In this document: positions 39,827 through 51,458 of the stretch, piece by piece | Layout of the letters: each line of letters opens with the position of its first letter | Numbering within the stretch: the stretch's first letter is position 1 | Source of the DNA: Hominisplanchenecus murintestinalis | Lineage (GTDB): Bacteria; Bacillota; Clostridia; Lachnospirales; Lachnospiraceae | Assembly: GCA_004793585.1 (NCBI GenBank) | Contig: SRZB01000016.1 | Coordinates: forward strand, 1 to 64,000 | Length of the DNA stretch: 64,000 nucleotides | Direction: 5' to 3' | The notes under the pieces: model-generated | The model's input: only the letters and a program-made list of their open reading frames with translations | What the model was told of the DNA's origin: nothing | The model's database searches: none | Made by a program: the position numbers and the translations under genes

Positions 39827-41587
39827 ATGGAGCAAAAACAATACACATCAAAGGAACTGTTGAAAAGATTTGTGCCTTATTTCAAAAAATATAAAGGAAC
39901 GCTGTGCATGGACTTGTTCTGTGCTGCTCTGACGACGGTATGCGAACTGGTGCTGCCGCTTATTATGCGCTATATCACGAATGAAGGAATGAGGGATTTG
40001 GCGGCGCTTTCGATGCAGACAGTGGGCAGGCTGGGACTGCTTTATCTGGTACTGCGGATCATGGACGGTATCGCCAGCTATTACATGGCAGATATGGGGC
40101 ATGTGATGGGGGCGAAGATTGAGACAGATATGCGGCGGGACGCTTACAGGCATCTGCAGCAGCTCTCTAATACGTACTATAATAATACAAAAGTCGGGCA
40201 GATTATGGGTCGCGTGACCAATGACTTGTTTGATGTAACAGAATTTGCCCACCACTGTCCGGAGGAGTTTTTCATTGCGGCAATCAAGACAGTGATTTCC
40301 TTTTTCATCCTGGCAGGAATTCATTTGTGGCTGACGGTGCTGGTTTTCTTGTGCGTGCCCTTGATGGCAGGGGTGTGCATGACGCTGAACTTTCGGGTGA
40401 AAGGCGCATTTCGCAAACAGCGGCACCAGATTGGGGAACTAAACGCCAGAATAGAGGATAGCCTTCTGGGACATAAAGTGGTAAAAGCATTTACCAATGA
40501 AGGGATTGAGAAAGAAAAGTTTGAGAAAGATAATCAGAAGTTTCTTGATATTAAGAAAGAATCTTATAAATATATGGCTATGTTCCAGACGACCGTGAAG
40601 ATGTTTGACGGGCTTATGTATCTGATGGTGGTAGTGGCGGGAGGGATTTTTATGGTGAAAGGGCTGATTCTTCCCGGAGATCTGGTAGCTTACATGCTCT
40701 ATGTAACCACACTGATTGCCACGATTCGCCGCATTATTGAGTTTGCCGAACAGTTTCAGAGAGGAATGACCGGGATTGAGCGGTTCCTCCAGATTGTAGA
40801 TGCAGATATTGAGATCTTTGACGAGCCGGATGCCGTAGATTTGTATGATCCGAAAGGGGATATTGTCTTTGAAAACGTGAGTTTTGAGTACCCGGACGAT
40901 CACAACCGGGTTTTCAAAAGATTAAACCTGCATATAAAAGCAGGGGAAAAAGTAGCGATTGTAGGACCGTCGGGAGGGGGCAAGACTACTTTGTGCAACC
41001 TGATTCCAAGGTTCTATGATGTGACTTGCGGGCGAGTTACGCTGGACGGAGAAGATATCAAACATTTTACACTGAAAAGCCTGCGCGGCAGCATCGGTAT
41101 CGTGCAGCAGGATGTTTATCTGTTTTCCGGGACGATTTATGAAAATATCACATATGGACGCCCGGGGGCATCCAGAGAGGAAGTCGTGGAAGCAGCGAAA
41201 AGGGCGGGCGCCCATGAGTTTATCACGGAACTAAAGGAAGGGTATGATACTTATGTGGGAGAGAGAGGCGTGAAACTTTCAGGAGGCCAGAAGCAGAGGC
41301 TCAGTATCGCGCGGGTATTTCTGAAAAATCCTCCGATTATTATTTTGGATGAAGCAACCTCTGCATTGGATAACGAGAGCGAATTTGAAGTGGCGAAATC
41401 TCTTGCACGGCTGTCGGAAGGGCGCACAACACTTACGATTGCCCACCGGCTTTCCAGCATCCGAAATTCTGACAGGATACTGGTGCTGACAGAGGACGGA
41501 ATCGTCGAAGAAGGAACTCATGAGCAGCTTCTGGAACAGAAAGGGATGTATTTTCATTTTTATAACATGGCGAACCAGCTGAAATAG
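39827..41587 (+). CDS. ABC transporter, fused permease and ATPase (exporter type)
   Basis: A 586-residue half-transporter with an N-terminal six-span membrane domain (about 20-320) and a C-terminal ATPase. The Walker A is VGPSGGGKTTLCN, the signature LSGGQKQRLSIAR and the Walker B IIILDEATSALD, with the later switch His in TIAHRLSSIRNSD. It should work as a homodimer or pair with another half-transporter; the substrate (lipid, peptide or drug) cannot be told. TAGGAGTC precedes the ATG. It stands alone between the palindromic repeat and the heat-shock operon. Confidence 0.93.
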   Translation: MEQKQYTSKELLKRFVPYFKKYKGTLCMDLFCAALTTVCELVLPLIMRYITNEGMRDLAALSMQTVGRLGLLYLVLRIMDGIASYYMADMGHVMGAKIETDMRRDAYRHLQQLSNTYYNNTKVGQIMGRVTNDLFDVTEFAHHCPEEFFIAAIKTVISFFILAGIHLWLTVLVFLCVPLMAGVCMTLNFRVKGAFRKQRHQIGELNARIEDSLLGHKVVKAFTNEGIEKEKFEKDNQKFLDIKKESYKYMAMFQTTVKMFDGLMYLMVVVAGGIFMVKGLILPGDLVAYMLYVTTLIATIRRIIEFAEQFQRGMTGIERFLQIVDADIEIFDEPDAVDLYDPKGDIVFENVSFEYPDDHNRVFKRLNLHIKAGEKVAIVGPSGGGKTTLCNLIPRFYDVTCGRVTLDGEDIKHFTLKSLRGSIGIVQQDVYLFSGTIYENITYGRPGASREEVVEAAKRAGAHEFITELKEGYDTYVGERGVKLSGGQKQRLSIARVFLKNPPIIILDEATSALDNESEFEVAKSLARLSEGRTTLTIAHRLSSIRNSDRILVLTEDGIVEEGTHEQLLEQKGMYFHFYNMANQLK

Positions 41588-41657
41588 AAGGAGCCTCTAT
41601 TTTAAAGTTTGCTTTCGCAAAGGGCTGGATTCTCTGGCTGAATTTACGCATTCTCAC

Positions 41658-41682
41658 GGACTTTGCAGCAGGTGCAAAGTCC
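41658..41682 (+). terminator. Hairpin after the ABC exporter gene
   Basis: GGACTTTGCA (41658-41667) and TGCAAAGTCC (41673-41682) are perfect complements. A smaller hairpin, TTTGC-TTTC-GCAAA, lies about 45 bases upstream. There is no clear T run, so it is a weak terminator or structured spacer. Confidence 0.45.
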
Positions 41683-41725
41683 TGGGCTGAACTGTTACAT
41701 TTTTGCAGAAAAAATTGAATTTCCT

Positions 41726-41754
41726 ATTGACAAAGAAAATGGGTAGTGCTATCT
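41726..41754 (+). promoter_or_regulatory. Promoter of the hrcA operon
   Basis: TTGACA (41726-41731), 17 bases, TATCTT (41749-41754). It is immediately followed by the CIRCE operator. Confidence 0.8.
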
Positions 41755-41768
41755 TATGTACATAGATG

Positions 41769-41795
41769 TTAGCACTCGACCTTAAAGAGTGCTAA
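41769..41795. promoter_or_regulatory. CIRCE operator (HrcA binding site)
   Basis: TTAGCACTC, 9 bases, GAGTGCTAA is an exact match to the CIRCE consensus. It lies 14 bases after the -10 and 26 before the hrcA start, where HrcA binding blocks transcription until heat shock. Confidence 0.97.
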
Positions 41796-41821
41796 TAAGA
41801 AAAGGGAAGGAGGATTTGAAG

Positions 41822-42868
41822 ATGCAGCTGGACGACCGGAAAACGAAGATTTTATATGCGATTATTAAGACGTATCTGGAAACGGGCGAGCCGGTAGGTT
41901 CCCGGACAATTTCCAAATATGCAGATTTGAATCTGAGTTCCGCCACGATTCGGAATGAGATGTCCGATTTGGAGGAGATGGGCTATATCGTGCAGCCCCA
42001 CACATCAGCAGGCAGAATTCCTTCAGATAAGGGATACCGTTTTTATGTGGATCAGATGATGGAGTACAAAGAGCGGGAAGTCACTGAGATGAAAGAGCTG
42101 ATGATTCAAAAGCAGGATAAGATGGAGCAGATTCTAAAGCAGGTAGTGAAGGTTTTGGCAAACAATACCAACTATGCTACCATGATTACTGCTCCGCAGT
42201 ATCACCGGACGAAGCTTAAGTTTATCCAGCTTTCGGTTATTAGCGAAAGCCAGATGCTGGCAGTGGTGGTTACGGAAGGGAATGTGGTAAAGAACAAGAT
42301 GCTCCATATGGAGCACAGGCTTGACAATGAGACGGTGCTGAAGCTGAATATCCTTCTGAATACCAGCCTGAACGGCCTTACGATGGAGCAGATCAATCTG
42401 GGAACGATTGCGAAGCTGAAGGAGCAGGCAGGTATCCACAGTGAAGTGGTAAACAGCGTGCTGGATGCGGTGGCAGAGGCCATCCGGATGGACGATGAGG
42501 ACTTGGAAATCTATACCAGCGGCGCGACAAATATTTTTAAATATCCGGAGCTGAGTGATAATGAGAGGGCACGGGAGCTGATTAGCGCATTTGAAGAAAA
42601 GAAACAGCTGGTGAATCTGGTGGCAGAGACGATGAATTCCGAGGAGAATACAGGGATTCAGGTGTATATTGGGAACGAATCCCCTATGCAGAACATGAAA
42701 GACTGCAGTGTTGTTACGGCAGCGTATGAATTAGGGGACGGCATGAAGGGAACGATAGGTATTATCGGACCCAAACGTATGGATTACGACAGAGTCGTGT
42801 CCGCGCTCAAAACACTTACGACACAGCTCGATTCTATATTTGAAAATACGGAAAAAGAAAGGCGGTAA
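41822..42868 (+). CDS. hrcA: Heat-inducible transcription repressor HrcA
   Basis: A 348-residue repressor of the class I heat-shock genes. The N-terminal winged helix contains EPVGSRTISK and SSATIRNEMSDLEEMGY, the CIRCE-reading helices; the rest is the GAF-like dimer domain. An upstream GTG in frame lies inside the CIRCE element and is discarded; GGAAGGAGG before this ATG fixes the start. It is the first gene of hrcA-grpE-dnaK-dnaJ and should repress its own operon through the site at 41769. Confidence 0.96.
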   Translation: MQLDDRKTKILYAIIKTYLETGEPVGSRTISKYADLNLSSATIRNEMSDLEEMGYIVQPHTSAGRIPSDKGYRFYVDQMMEYKEREVTEMKELMIQKQDKMEQILKQVVKVLANNTNYATMITAPQYHRTKLKFIQLSVISESQMLAVVVTEGNVVKNKMLHMEHRLDNETVLKLNILLNTSLNGLTMEQINLGTIAKLKEQAGIHSEVVNSVLDAVAEAIRMDDEDLEIYTSGATNIFKYPELSDNERARELISAFEEKKQLVNLVAETMNSEENTGIQVYIGNESPMQNMKDCSVVTAAYELGDGMKGTIGIIGPKRMDYDRVVSALKTLTTQLDSIFENTEKERR

Positions 42869-42873
42869 AAGGC

Positions 42874-43512
42874 GTGGAAGATGAAAAGCTGCAACAGGAA
42901 TTAGAAGAAACAGCATATGAGGAGCCGGAAGTGGAGGGTACAGACGCCGGAGAGGAGACAGCAGCAGAAGCTTCTGTAGAAGAGGCGGCAGAAGAGCAGG
43001 GAGACAGGACAGAAGAGTTTGCGGAAGATGGTCCGGGAGAGAAGAAAAGCTTCTTTAAACGGAAGGAAAAGAAAGACAAAAAGGACGAGAAAATTGAAGA
43101 CCTTACAGACCGGCTGAAACGCCAGATGGCGGAATTCGATAACTTTAGGAAGCGTACAGAAAAAGAAAAGGCTTCCATGTATGAAATCGGAGCGAAAAGT
43201 GTCATTGAAAAGATACTTCCGGTGATAGATAACTTTGAGCGGGGGCTGGCGGCTGTGCCGGAAGAACAGAAGGAAGACTCCTTTGTTGTCGGAATGGATA
43301 AGATTTATAAGCAGATTCTCGCGACACTGGATGAGATTGGCGTTAAGCCTATCGAGGCTGTGGGGCAGGAGTTCGACCCCAATTTCCACAATGCAGTGAT
43401 GCATGTGGAGGATGAAACGCTTGGTGAAAACACCGTTGCAGAGGAGTTTCAGAAAGGCTATATTTACCGTGAAACTGTCGTGCGGCACAGCATGGTGAAA
43501 GTAGCAAATTAA
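42874..43512 (+). CDS. grpE: Nucleotide exchange factor GrpE
   Basis: A 212-residue partner of DnaK that releases ADP. A long acidic, low-complexity N terminus (about 1-65) leads into a coiled coil (DLTDRLKRQMAEFDNFRKRT) and the beta-domain with KIYKQILATLDEIGVKPIEA and GQEFDPNFHNAVMHV. It begins at a GTG 5 bases after the hrcA stop; no in-frame ATG is available nearby. Confidence 0.95.
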   Translation: MEDEKLQQELEETAYEEPEVEGTDAGEETAAEASVEEAAEEQGDRTEEFAEDGPGEKKSFFKRKEKKDKKDEKIEDLTDRLKRQMAEFDNFRKRTEKEKASMYEIGAKSVIEKILPVIDNFERGLAAVPEEQKEDSFVVGMDKIYKQILATLDEIGVKPIEAVGQEFDPNFHNAVMHVEDETLGENTVAEEFQKGYIYRETVVRHSMVKVAN

Positions 43513-45432
<1,920 letters not shown>

Positions 45433-45454
45433 AGATAAGCCGCATAAGGTTCAG

Positions 45455-45494
45455 GGGACAGATGCTTTCAACAGAAGTCAGAAGCGTCTGTCCC
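45455..45494 (+). other. Hairpin between dnaK and dnaJ
   Basis: GGGACAGATGCTT (45455-45467) pairs with AAGCGTCTGTCCC (45482-45494) with one mismatch. No T run follows. It could slow transcription or protect the 3' end of the upstream message and so lower dnaJ output relative to dnaK. The role is inferred. Confidence 0.5.
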
Positions 45495-45529
45495 TAGCGA
45501 GCGTAAAAACATGAGGATAGGTGAGGAGT

Positions 45530-46741
45530 ATGGCAGAGAGTAAAAGAGATTATTATGAGGTGCTGGGCGTTGATAAAAATGCTGATGAAGCCGCGATAAA
45601 AAAAGCATACAGGAAATTGGCCAAAAAATATCACCCGGATATGAATCCCGGAGATGCGGAGGCGGAAAAGCGCTTTAAAGAAGCATCGGAAGCTTATGCA
45701 GTTCTTAGCGATTCCCAGAAAAGAGCGCAGTATGACCAGTTTGGGCATGCGGCTTTTGAGCAGGGCGGCGGTCCCGGCGGGTTTAGCGGTTTTGACTTTG
45801 GCGGTGATATGGGAGATATTTTTGGAGATATTTTCAGCGATTTGTTTGGCGGGGGAACCCGGTCCCGAAGGGCAAATAATGGGCCGATGAAAGGAGCAAA
45901 TCTGCGAACCAGTGTGCGGATTAAATTTGAAGAGGCGGTATTTGGCTGTGAGAAGCAGATAGAGCTGAACCTGAAAGACGAGTGTACCCACTGTCATGGA
46001 ACCGGGGCAAAGCCGGGAACCAGTCCGGATACCTGTCCGAAATGCGGCGGCAAGGGACAGGTAGTATTTACACAGCAGTCTTTGTTTGGAACAGTCAGAA
46101 ATGTTCAGACCTGCCCGGACTGCGGCGGAACCGGAAAAGTTATCAAAGAGAAATGCAGCAACTGCCGCGGGACAGGGTATACTTCCAGCAGGAAAAAGAT
46201 TGCAGTGACAGTTCCGGCAGGCATTGACAATGGACAGAGCATTCGTATCCGAGAGAAAGGCGAGCCGGGAACAAACGGAGGGCCGAGAGGAGATCTGCTG
46301 GTAGAGATAAATGTTCAGCGTCATCCGATTTTCCAGCGCCAGGATATGAATATTTTCTCTACGGCGCCGATTACTTTTGCACAGGCAGCCTTGGGCGGCG
46401 ATGTGCGAATCAGTACGGTGGACGGCGATGTACTTTATACGGTGAAGCCGGGGACGCAGACTGATACGAAAGTGCGTTTAAAAGGGAAAGGCGTGCCGTC
46501 CCTGCGGAATAAATCCGTGCGCGGAGACCAGTATGTAACTCTTGTCGTACAGGTTCCAACAAAACTGAACGAAGAAGCGAAAGAGGCGCTGCGCCAGTTT
46601 GACGCGGCGAGCGACAATTCTCTGGGTGTGAATTTGAACGAGGAAAAGACAGCGGAAAAACCGAAGGAGAAAGCCAAAGAAAAGACGAAGAAAAAAGGGT
46701 TTATGGATAAATTGAAAGAAACCTTCGAGGATAATAATTAG
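45530..46741 (+). CDS. dnaJ: Chaperone DnaJ (Hsp40)
   Basis: A 403-residue co-chaperone. The J domain (about 5-70) carries the HPD motif (KYHPDMNPG), followed by a Gly/Phe-rich stretch. Four zinc-binding CxxCxGxG-type repeats start at [12 protein letters not shown], with [18 protein letters not shown] and CSNCRGTGY. The C-terminal peptide-binding domains and a Lys/Glu-rich tail complete it. A GTG nine bases upstream is possible, but GGTGAGGAG before this ATG favours it. Confidence 0.97.
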   Translation: MAESKRDYYEVLGVDKNADEAAIKKAYRKLAKKYHPDMNPGDAEAEKRFKEASEAYAVLSDSQKRAQYDQFGHAAFEQGGGPGGFSGFDFGGDMGDIFGDIFSDLFGGGTRSRRANNGPMKGANLRTSVRIKFEEAVFGCEKQIELNLKDECTHCHGTGAKPGTSPDTCPKCGGKGQVVFTQQSLFGTVRNVQTCPDCGGTGKVIKEKCSNCRGTGYTSSRKKIAVTVPAGIDNGQSIRIREKGEPGTNGGPRGDLLVEINVQRHPIFQRQDMNIFSTAPITFAQAALGGDVRISTVDGDVLYTVKPGTQTDTKVRLKGKGVPSLRNKSVRGDQYVTLVVQVPTKLNEEAKEALRQFDAASDNSLGVNLNEEKTAEKPKEKAKEKTKKKGFMDKLKETFEDNN

Positions 46742-46749
46742 TGTGTGTG

Positions 46750-46785
46750 ACTGCCGTAGAGCGTGAGAGCTTGCGGCAGTTTTGT
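46750..46785 (+). terminator. Terminator of the heat-shock operon
   Basis: ACTGCCG (46750-46756) pairs with CGGCAGT (46774-46780), with an inner GAGC/GCTT pairing, followed by TTTGT. Confidence 0.7.
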
Positions 46786-46882
46786 AATGTATTTAGCAGA
46801 GGAAGATGAGTTTTCTGATTTTTTGATAAAATTATTTTGGGAGTTCAAAAAGAAAATTTAATATTTCTTAAGGGAAATGCCA

Positions 46883-46911
46883 TTGACAGCTTGCAAGGGA
46901 AGAATTATTAT
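46883..46911 (+). promoter_or_regulatory. Promoter of the surface-protein gene
   Basis: TTGACA (46883-46888), 17 bases, TATTAT (46906-46911). It leaves a leader of about 110 bases before the ATG at 47031. Confidence 0.72.
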
Positions 46912-47030
46912 ATAGGGTATGAGAAAATCGGGTTACGTTTCATTCATGCTGCAGAATATGTTGGCGGCAGGGGTGAACTGCCGCAGAACAGATACTTATA
47001 CATGGCGTTAGATATAAAGAGGGGACAGCG

Positions 47031-49739
47031 ATGAAGAATAATATAATAAGAAAGAAGCTGATGGTTTTTGGGCTGGTGTGCAGTATGGCGATGTCTATGG
47101 TATCTGCCCCGGCGCTGGCGGCAGGGACAGAACCTTATTCGGAAACTGAGAGTGAAAGCGAGAGCCAAACACAGCAGACGGAAACAGAGAGTGAAAGCCA
47201 GACACAGCCTCTGTCAGAAACACTTCCGTCTGAGAGCGAGACATATATGCAGGGAACAGAGAGCGAGAGCCAGTCGGAAGAGACAGAAACGCAGGGCGGA
47301 GGCGCAGAGGTGGTTTTGGATGACTGGGACCTGACGTCCAGAGAAGGAGTGGAAGGCCTTTATATCAGCGGGATTGAAGGCGAAGACTATACCCGTGATA
47401 GCGTTACAGGGATGATTACTATAAAGAGTGATAAGGCGATAGAGATTACCGGAAAGCCTGGTGTGGAATATACGGGACAGATTGTTGTAGAAGCGGACGA
47501 AGCAAAGCTTACATTAGATAATGTAGTGATGAAAAATGCCGCAGGCGATGTGCTTACAGTACAGGAAGGGAAGAAACTGGATTTGACTGTGAGCCATGTA
47601 AATAAGCTTCTTGCGGACGAGAACGACGGGGCTGTGGCGGTAAAGCTTGAGACGGCATCGGAGCTTACGATAAGTGGAGACGGAAAACTGGATATCCGGG
47701 GCACAAAGATGGGGAAAGACATCGTTATGTCCAGGGGAATGAAGAAAATAGATACAGAAGAGGAAAAGGATAGACCGGCTTCCCTGACGATTACAGATGG
47801 CACGGTAAGAGCAGTGAACGGTATTTCAGTGACTGGGAATGAGTCTCAGAAGGTATCTGTAAAAATTACAGGAGGAAGCGTGGATTTGAAGGAGCTTTCT
47901 TCCTCAGACAAAGAGAAAATTAAACTTACAGGGAATAGCGGCGCAGATGTTCATAAGACCAGCCTGACTCTTTCAGAAGCAGAAGAGCAGGTGGATGACA
48001 TTGCGATTTTATCCGGTGGGACAGCCTATACTTATGGAAAAGATGGCATCTATACAGACGAGAATAATAAGATTTACCTGTATCTTCCGGCGAAGCAGAC
48101 AGTAGTGACGGCAGCAGGCACAGCCTATGCCGGGGAGGTAAAAACCAGCGGGACAACAGAACTGGCAAAGGAGAGCGCTATGCTCACAGTGGAGCCGGTG
48201 ACGGTTCCGGCGCTGACTTATGGCGATATGGCGGATAAGATTGTGGCTGGAGCCGTGACAGTGAAAAATGCTTCTGTCAACAGTACGACGGTGACGGCGG
48301 AGCTTACCGGGGCAAATAGAGATGGATTTACCCTGACCCCGGCGGCAGTGCAGACAGATGGGGTGACAGTTCCAGGAAAGACGGATACGGCGGTCGGCAT
48401 CAATACAGAAATCAGGATACAGCCCAAAGAGAGCCTGTTAGATAAGGGAGCCGGGAAATATGAGACTACTCTGACGATTACGGACGCATCAGGTAAGACG
48501 ACTCCGGTGACGGTTTCTTTTACAATCAATAAAGCGAAGCTTACGCCGGAAGCGAAGATTGACGAGAAGGTGTACGATGGCAAGCGGACAGGGTCAGGTA
48601 CGGTAACGCTGAAAGGCGCGATGTATGGTGAGAAGCCGAAGATTGTTGAGAATAAGGTATCTTATAAATTTAACAGTGCAAATGTGAAGGATGCAAAGAA
48701 GGTGACAGTGTCAGAGCTGGAGCTACAAGAAGAGTATGCGAAGAATTATGAACTGGCTCTGGACAGGTTTGAGGTAGAAGCGTCTATTAAAAAAGCGCCG
48801 AATGATAATGATAAAGAGGATTTGAAAAAGCCAAGCGTTACGGCAGTGTACAATAAGGAGAAAGGAATTTGGCAGCCGAAGATGACAACCTATGAGGGAC
48901 AGGAGTATCTGTTCTTCGGTTCATCGCGCACAGAGCTGACGGAAAAGAATAAGAAAAGCGAAAACTGGGAGTTTGGCGATAAAAAGACCAAGTCGGATCG
49001 GATCGTGTCTATGGGCGATAAAAATGGGAAGCCGATAGGGCTCAAAAGCGGAACTACGTATACGGTATGGACAAGGTTCGCAGGGGATGATAACCATGAG
49101 CCAAGCGACGGGGATGCGATGGCATATACGACATTTTCCGTAGGTTCTTCTGGTGGGGACGGAACCTCGGTGAGTGAAAGTAATAACAGGATTAAAGGGC
49201 TGACAGAGGGGACGACTTACAAAATCGGTTCCCGGCTTGCGTTTGGCGCAGAGGGGGCAGGAATGACGAATACTTCCCCGAAAACGGGAGATGAGCGCTA
49301 TATTCCGCTGTCCTGGAAGGTAAGCGAGGAGCATACCTGGAGCAGCGCGCCTTATGAGGCGGCATTTACGATTAATCAGGCGGGTTCTTATACCCTGCAG
49401 GTGACGTTCCGCAAACAGACGTATTCGAACAATTCCTGGGTAAATACCAGCACGACGTCAGTGAAAAGCGTGAACTTCAAGATGGCGTCTGACGGGGCGA
49501 ACGGCACAGGCTATACAACGAGCGGCGGAAACTCTCCGTCTACAGGCTCAGGTACGGGGAGCAGCGGAAGCGGCAGCAATTCAAATTCAGGCTCCGGTAC
49601 AAAGACAAATACCGCAGCAAAGACAGGGGATGATTCACCAATCATTCCGCTGCTTGTGGTTTGCCTGGCTTCGGCATTGGTAGTGGGGGGAATTCTGTGG
49701 AAGAAACGGAAGGATGACAAAGAAGATGAGATGGAATAA
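47031..49739 (+). CDS. Large cell-surface protein with C-terminal membrane anchor
   Basis: A 902-residue exported protein of unknown function. A signal peptide (about 1-31) is followed by a Ser/Glu/Gln/Thr-rich low-complexity stretch (about 32-90), then beta-rich repeats. Residues about 100-280 include a segment resembling carbohydrate-binding or right-handed helix repeats. The region around 520-590 (TPEAKIDEKVYDGKRTGSG) resembles the YDG domains of surface adhesins. The end is Ser/Gly-rich, then AAKTGDDSP, a hydrophobic span and KKRKDDKEDE, the layout of a sortase substrate with a non-canonical signal. Its last 14 bases overlap prmA. Confidence 0.75.
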   Translation: MKNNIIRKKLMVFGLVCSMAMSMVSAPALAAGTEPYSETESESESQTQQTETESESQTQPLSETLPSESETYMQGTESESQSEETETQGGGAEVVLDDWDLTSREGVEGLYISGIEGEDYTRDSVTGMITIKSDKAIEITGKPGVEYTGQIVVEADEAKLTLDNVVMKNAAGDVLTVQEGKKLDLTVSHVNKLLADENDGAVAVKLETASELTISGDGKLDIRGTKMGKDIVMSRGMKKIDTEEEKDRPASLTITDGTVRAVNGISVTGNESQKVSVKITGGSVDLKELSSSDKEKIKLTGNSGADVHKTSLTLSEAEEQVDDIAILSGGTAYTYGKDGIYTDENNKIYLYLPAKQTVVTAAGTAYAGEVKTSGTTELAKESAMLTVEPVTVPALTYGDMADKIVAGAVTVKNASVNSTTVTAELTGANRDGFTLTPAAVQTDGVTVPGKTDTAVGINTEIRIQPKESLLDKGAGKYETTLTITDASGKTTPVTVSFTINKAKLTPEAKIDEKVYDGKRTGSGTVTLKGAMYGEKPKIVENKVSYKFNSANVKDAKKVTVSELELQEEYAKNYELALDRFEVEASIKKAPNDNDKEDLKKPSVTAVYNKEKGIWQPKMTTYEGQEYLFFGSSRTELTEKNKKSENWEFGDKKTKSDRIVSMGDKNGKPIGLKSGTTYTVWTRFAGDDNHEPSDGDAMAYTTFSVGSSGGDGTSVSESNNRIKGLTEGTTYKIGSRLAFGAEGAGMTNTSPKTGDERYIPLSWKVSEEHTWSSAPYEAAFTINQAGSYTLQVTFRKQTYSNNSWVNTSTTSVKSVNFKMASDGANGTGYTTSGGNSPSTGSGTGSSGSGSNSNSGSGTKTNTAAKTGDDSPIIPLLVVCLASALVVGGILWKKRKDDKEDEME

Positions 49740-50679
49740 ATTTACACTAAAGACGCGTTCGGCTGTAGAGGATATCGTGATTTCTACCTTGGCGGAAGCA
49801 GGAGTAGAGGGCGTAGAGATTGAAGATAAGATTCCTTTGACGGAGCAGGACAAGCAGCAGATGTTTGTGGACATCCTGCCGGAAGGACCGGAAGACGACG
49901 GCATTGCGTATCTGAACTTTTATCTGGATGAAGCAGAGGATAAGGAAGCGCTTCTGGCACGAGTGCGGGAAGCGCTGGAGGAGCTTCGCAGCTTTATGGA
50001 TATCGGAGAGTGTACGATTACGGAGTCCCAGACAGAAGATAAGGATTGGATTAATAATTGGAAGCAGTATTTTCATCAGTTTTATGTGGATGATATTTTA
50101 ATTATTCCGTCTTGGGAGGAAGTACAGCCAGAGGATACCCCAGGTATGATTATTCATATTGATCCGGGCACGGCGTTTGGGACAGGAATGCATGAGACGA
50201 CACAGCTCTGTATGCGCCAGTTGAAAAAGTATGTGAAAGATGGCTCTGAGATTCTTGATGTGGGGACGGGAAGCGGTATCCTGTCTATCGCGGCATTGAA
50301 GATGGGGGCGGGCCATGCGGTCGGTACGGACTTAGACCCTTGTGCGATTTCCGCCACGAAAGAAAATCTGGAGGCAAATGATATCCCGGCAGGGAAAATG
50401 GACGTGATGATTGGAAATATCATTGATGATCCGGCAGTACAGGAGAACGTCGGCTATGAGAAGTACGATATTGTGGCGGCGAATATCCTGGCAGATGTTC
50501 TGGTTCCTCTTACGCCTGTGATTATCCGCCAGATGAAGCGGGGCGGCATTTACATCACATCAGGTATTATTGATGAGAAGGAAAGCGTGGTGGTTAATGC
50601 AGTGAAAGCTGCCGGGCTTGAGGTTCTGGAAGTAACGCGTCAGGGTGAATGGGTGTCCGTGACTGCGAGAAAGAATTAG
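49726..50679 (+). CDS. prmA: Ribosomal protein L11 methyltransferase
   Basis: A 317-residue SAM-dependent enzyme that trimethylates ribosomal protein L11. The N-terminal L11-binding domain is followed by DPGTAFGTGMHETT and the SAM loop ILDVGTGSGILSIAALKMGA, then DIVAANILADVLVPL. An ATG 12 bases upstream (49714) is in frame; this one begins MRWNKF, typical for the family, so I prefer it. It heads prmA-rsmE-desulfurase-thiI, a closely packed RNA- and ribosome-modification run. Confidence 0.95.
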   Translation: MRWNKFTLKTRSAVEDIVISTLAEAGVEGVEIEDKIPLTEQDKQQMFVDILPEGPEDDGIAYLNFYLDEAEDKEALLARVREALEELRSFMDIGECTITESQTEDKDWINNWKQYFHQFYVDDILIIPSWEEVQPEDTPGMIIHIDPGTAFGTGMHETTQLCMRQLKKYVKDGSEILDVGTGSGILSIAALKMGAGHAVGTDLDPCAISATKENLEANDIPAGKMDVMIGNIIDDPAVQENVGYEKYDIVAANILADVLVPLTPVIIRQMKRGGIYITSGIIDEKESVVVNAVKAAGLEVLEVTRQGEWVSVTARKN

Positions 50680-50687
50680 GGAATGAC

Positions 50688-51458
50688 ATGCATCATTTTT
50701 TTGTAGCGCCGGAACAGATTGGCGAAAAGAAGATAACGATTACGGGCAGTGATGTGAACCATATCCGGAATGTGCTGCGGATGGAAGCGGGAGAACAGAT
50801 TACGGTGAGCGGCGGGGAAGGAAAAGAATACCGCTGTGAAGTGCTTGTACTGGAGCCTGACAGAGTAGAAGCAGGGATTATGTGGGTGCAGGAGACGGAA
50901 GCAGAGCTTCCGTCGAAGACTTATCTGTTTCAGGGACTGCCCAAAGGCGATAAGATGGAACTGATTATCCAGAAGGCTGTGGAACTGGGCGTATATGAAA
51001 TCATCCCTGTGGCTACGAAACGGGCGGTAGTGAAGCTGGATAAGAAAAAAAGTGAGAGCAAGAGGAAACGCTGGCAAAGTATTTCCGAGAGCGCGGCAAA
51101 GCAGTCTAAGCGGCTGATTGTCCCGGAAATTACATCTGTGATGAGTTTTCGGGAAGCGGTAGAATATGCCGCAGGGATGGATGTGAAGCTGATGCCGTAT
51201 GAGCTTGCAGAAGGGATGGAGGAAACCAGGCATCTGCTTGAGGGCATTGTACCGGGGCAGTCTGTGGCAATCTTTATCGGACCGGAGGGAGGTTTCTCGG
51301 CGGAGGAAGCAAAGCTGGCTGCGGCAGAAGGGCTGCAGCCTATAACACTTGGAAAACGGATACTCAGGACAGAGACTGCAGGGATGACGGTATTGTCAGT
51401 GCTAATGTACCTGTTAGAGGGCAGGACAGAGAGGGAAAATGGAAGCATATCTGGATAA
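50688..51458 (+). CDS. rsmE: 16S rRNA (uracil-1498-N3)-methyltransferase
   Basis: A 256-residue SPOUT-class enzyme methylating U1498 of 16S rRNA. The N-terminal PUA-like domain starts MHHFFVAPEQIGEKKITITG. The knotted SAM site shows FIGPEGGFSAEE and LGKRILRTETAGM. The frame is open further upstream into prmA, but the family start MHHFF with AGGGAAT ahead sets the ATG at 50688. It overlaps the next gene by 20 bases. Confidence 0.95.
   Translation: MHHFFVAPEQIGEKKITITGSDVNHIRNVLRMEAGEQITVSGGEGKEYRCEVLVLEPDRVEAGIMWVQETEAELPSKTYLFQGLPKGDKMELIIQKAVELGVYEIIPVATKRAVVKLDKKKSESKRKRWQSISESAAKQSKRLIVPEITSVMSFREAVEYAAGMDVKLMPYELAEGMEETRHLLEGIVPGQSVAIFIGPEGGFSAEEAKLAAAEGLQPITLGKRILRTETAGMTVLSVLMYLLEGRTERENGSISG

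Noticed and set aside
46837-47034. A 65-codon frame beginning at TTG before the surface-protein gene
   Set aside because: It contains the promoter of that gene and lacks a ribosome binding site; it is most likely upstream untranslated sequence.
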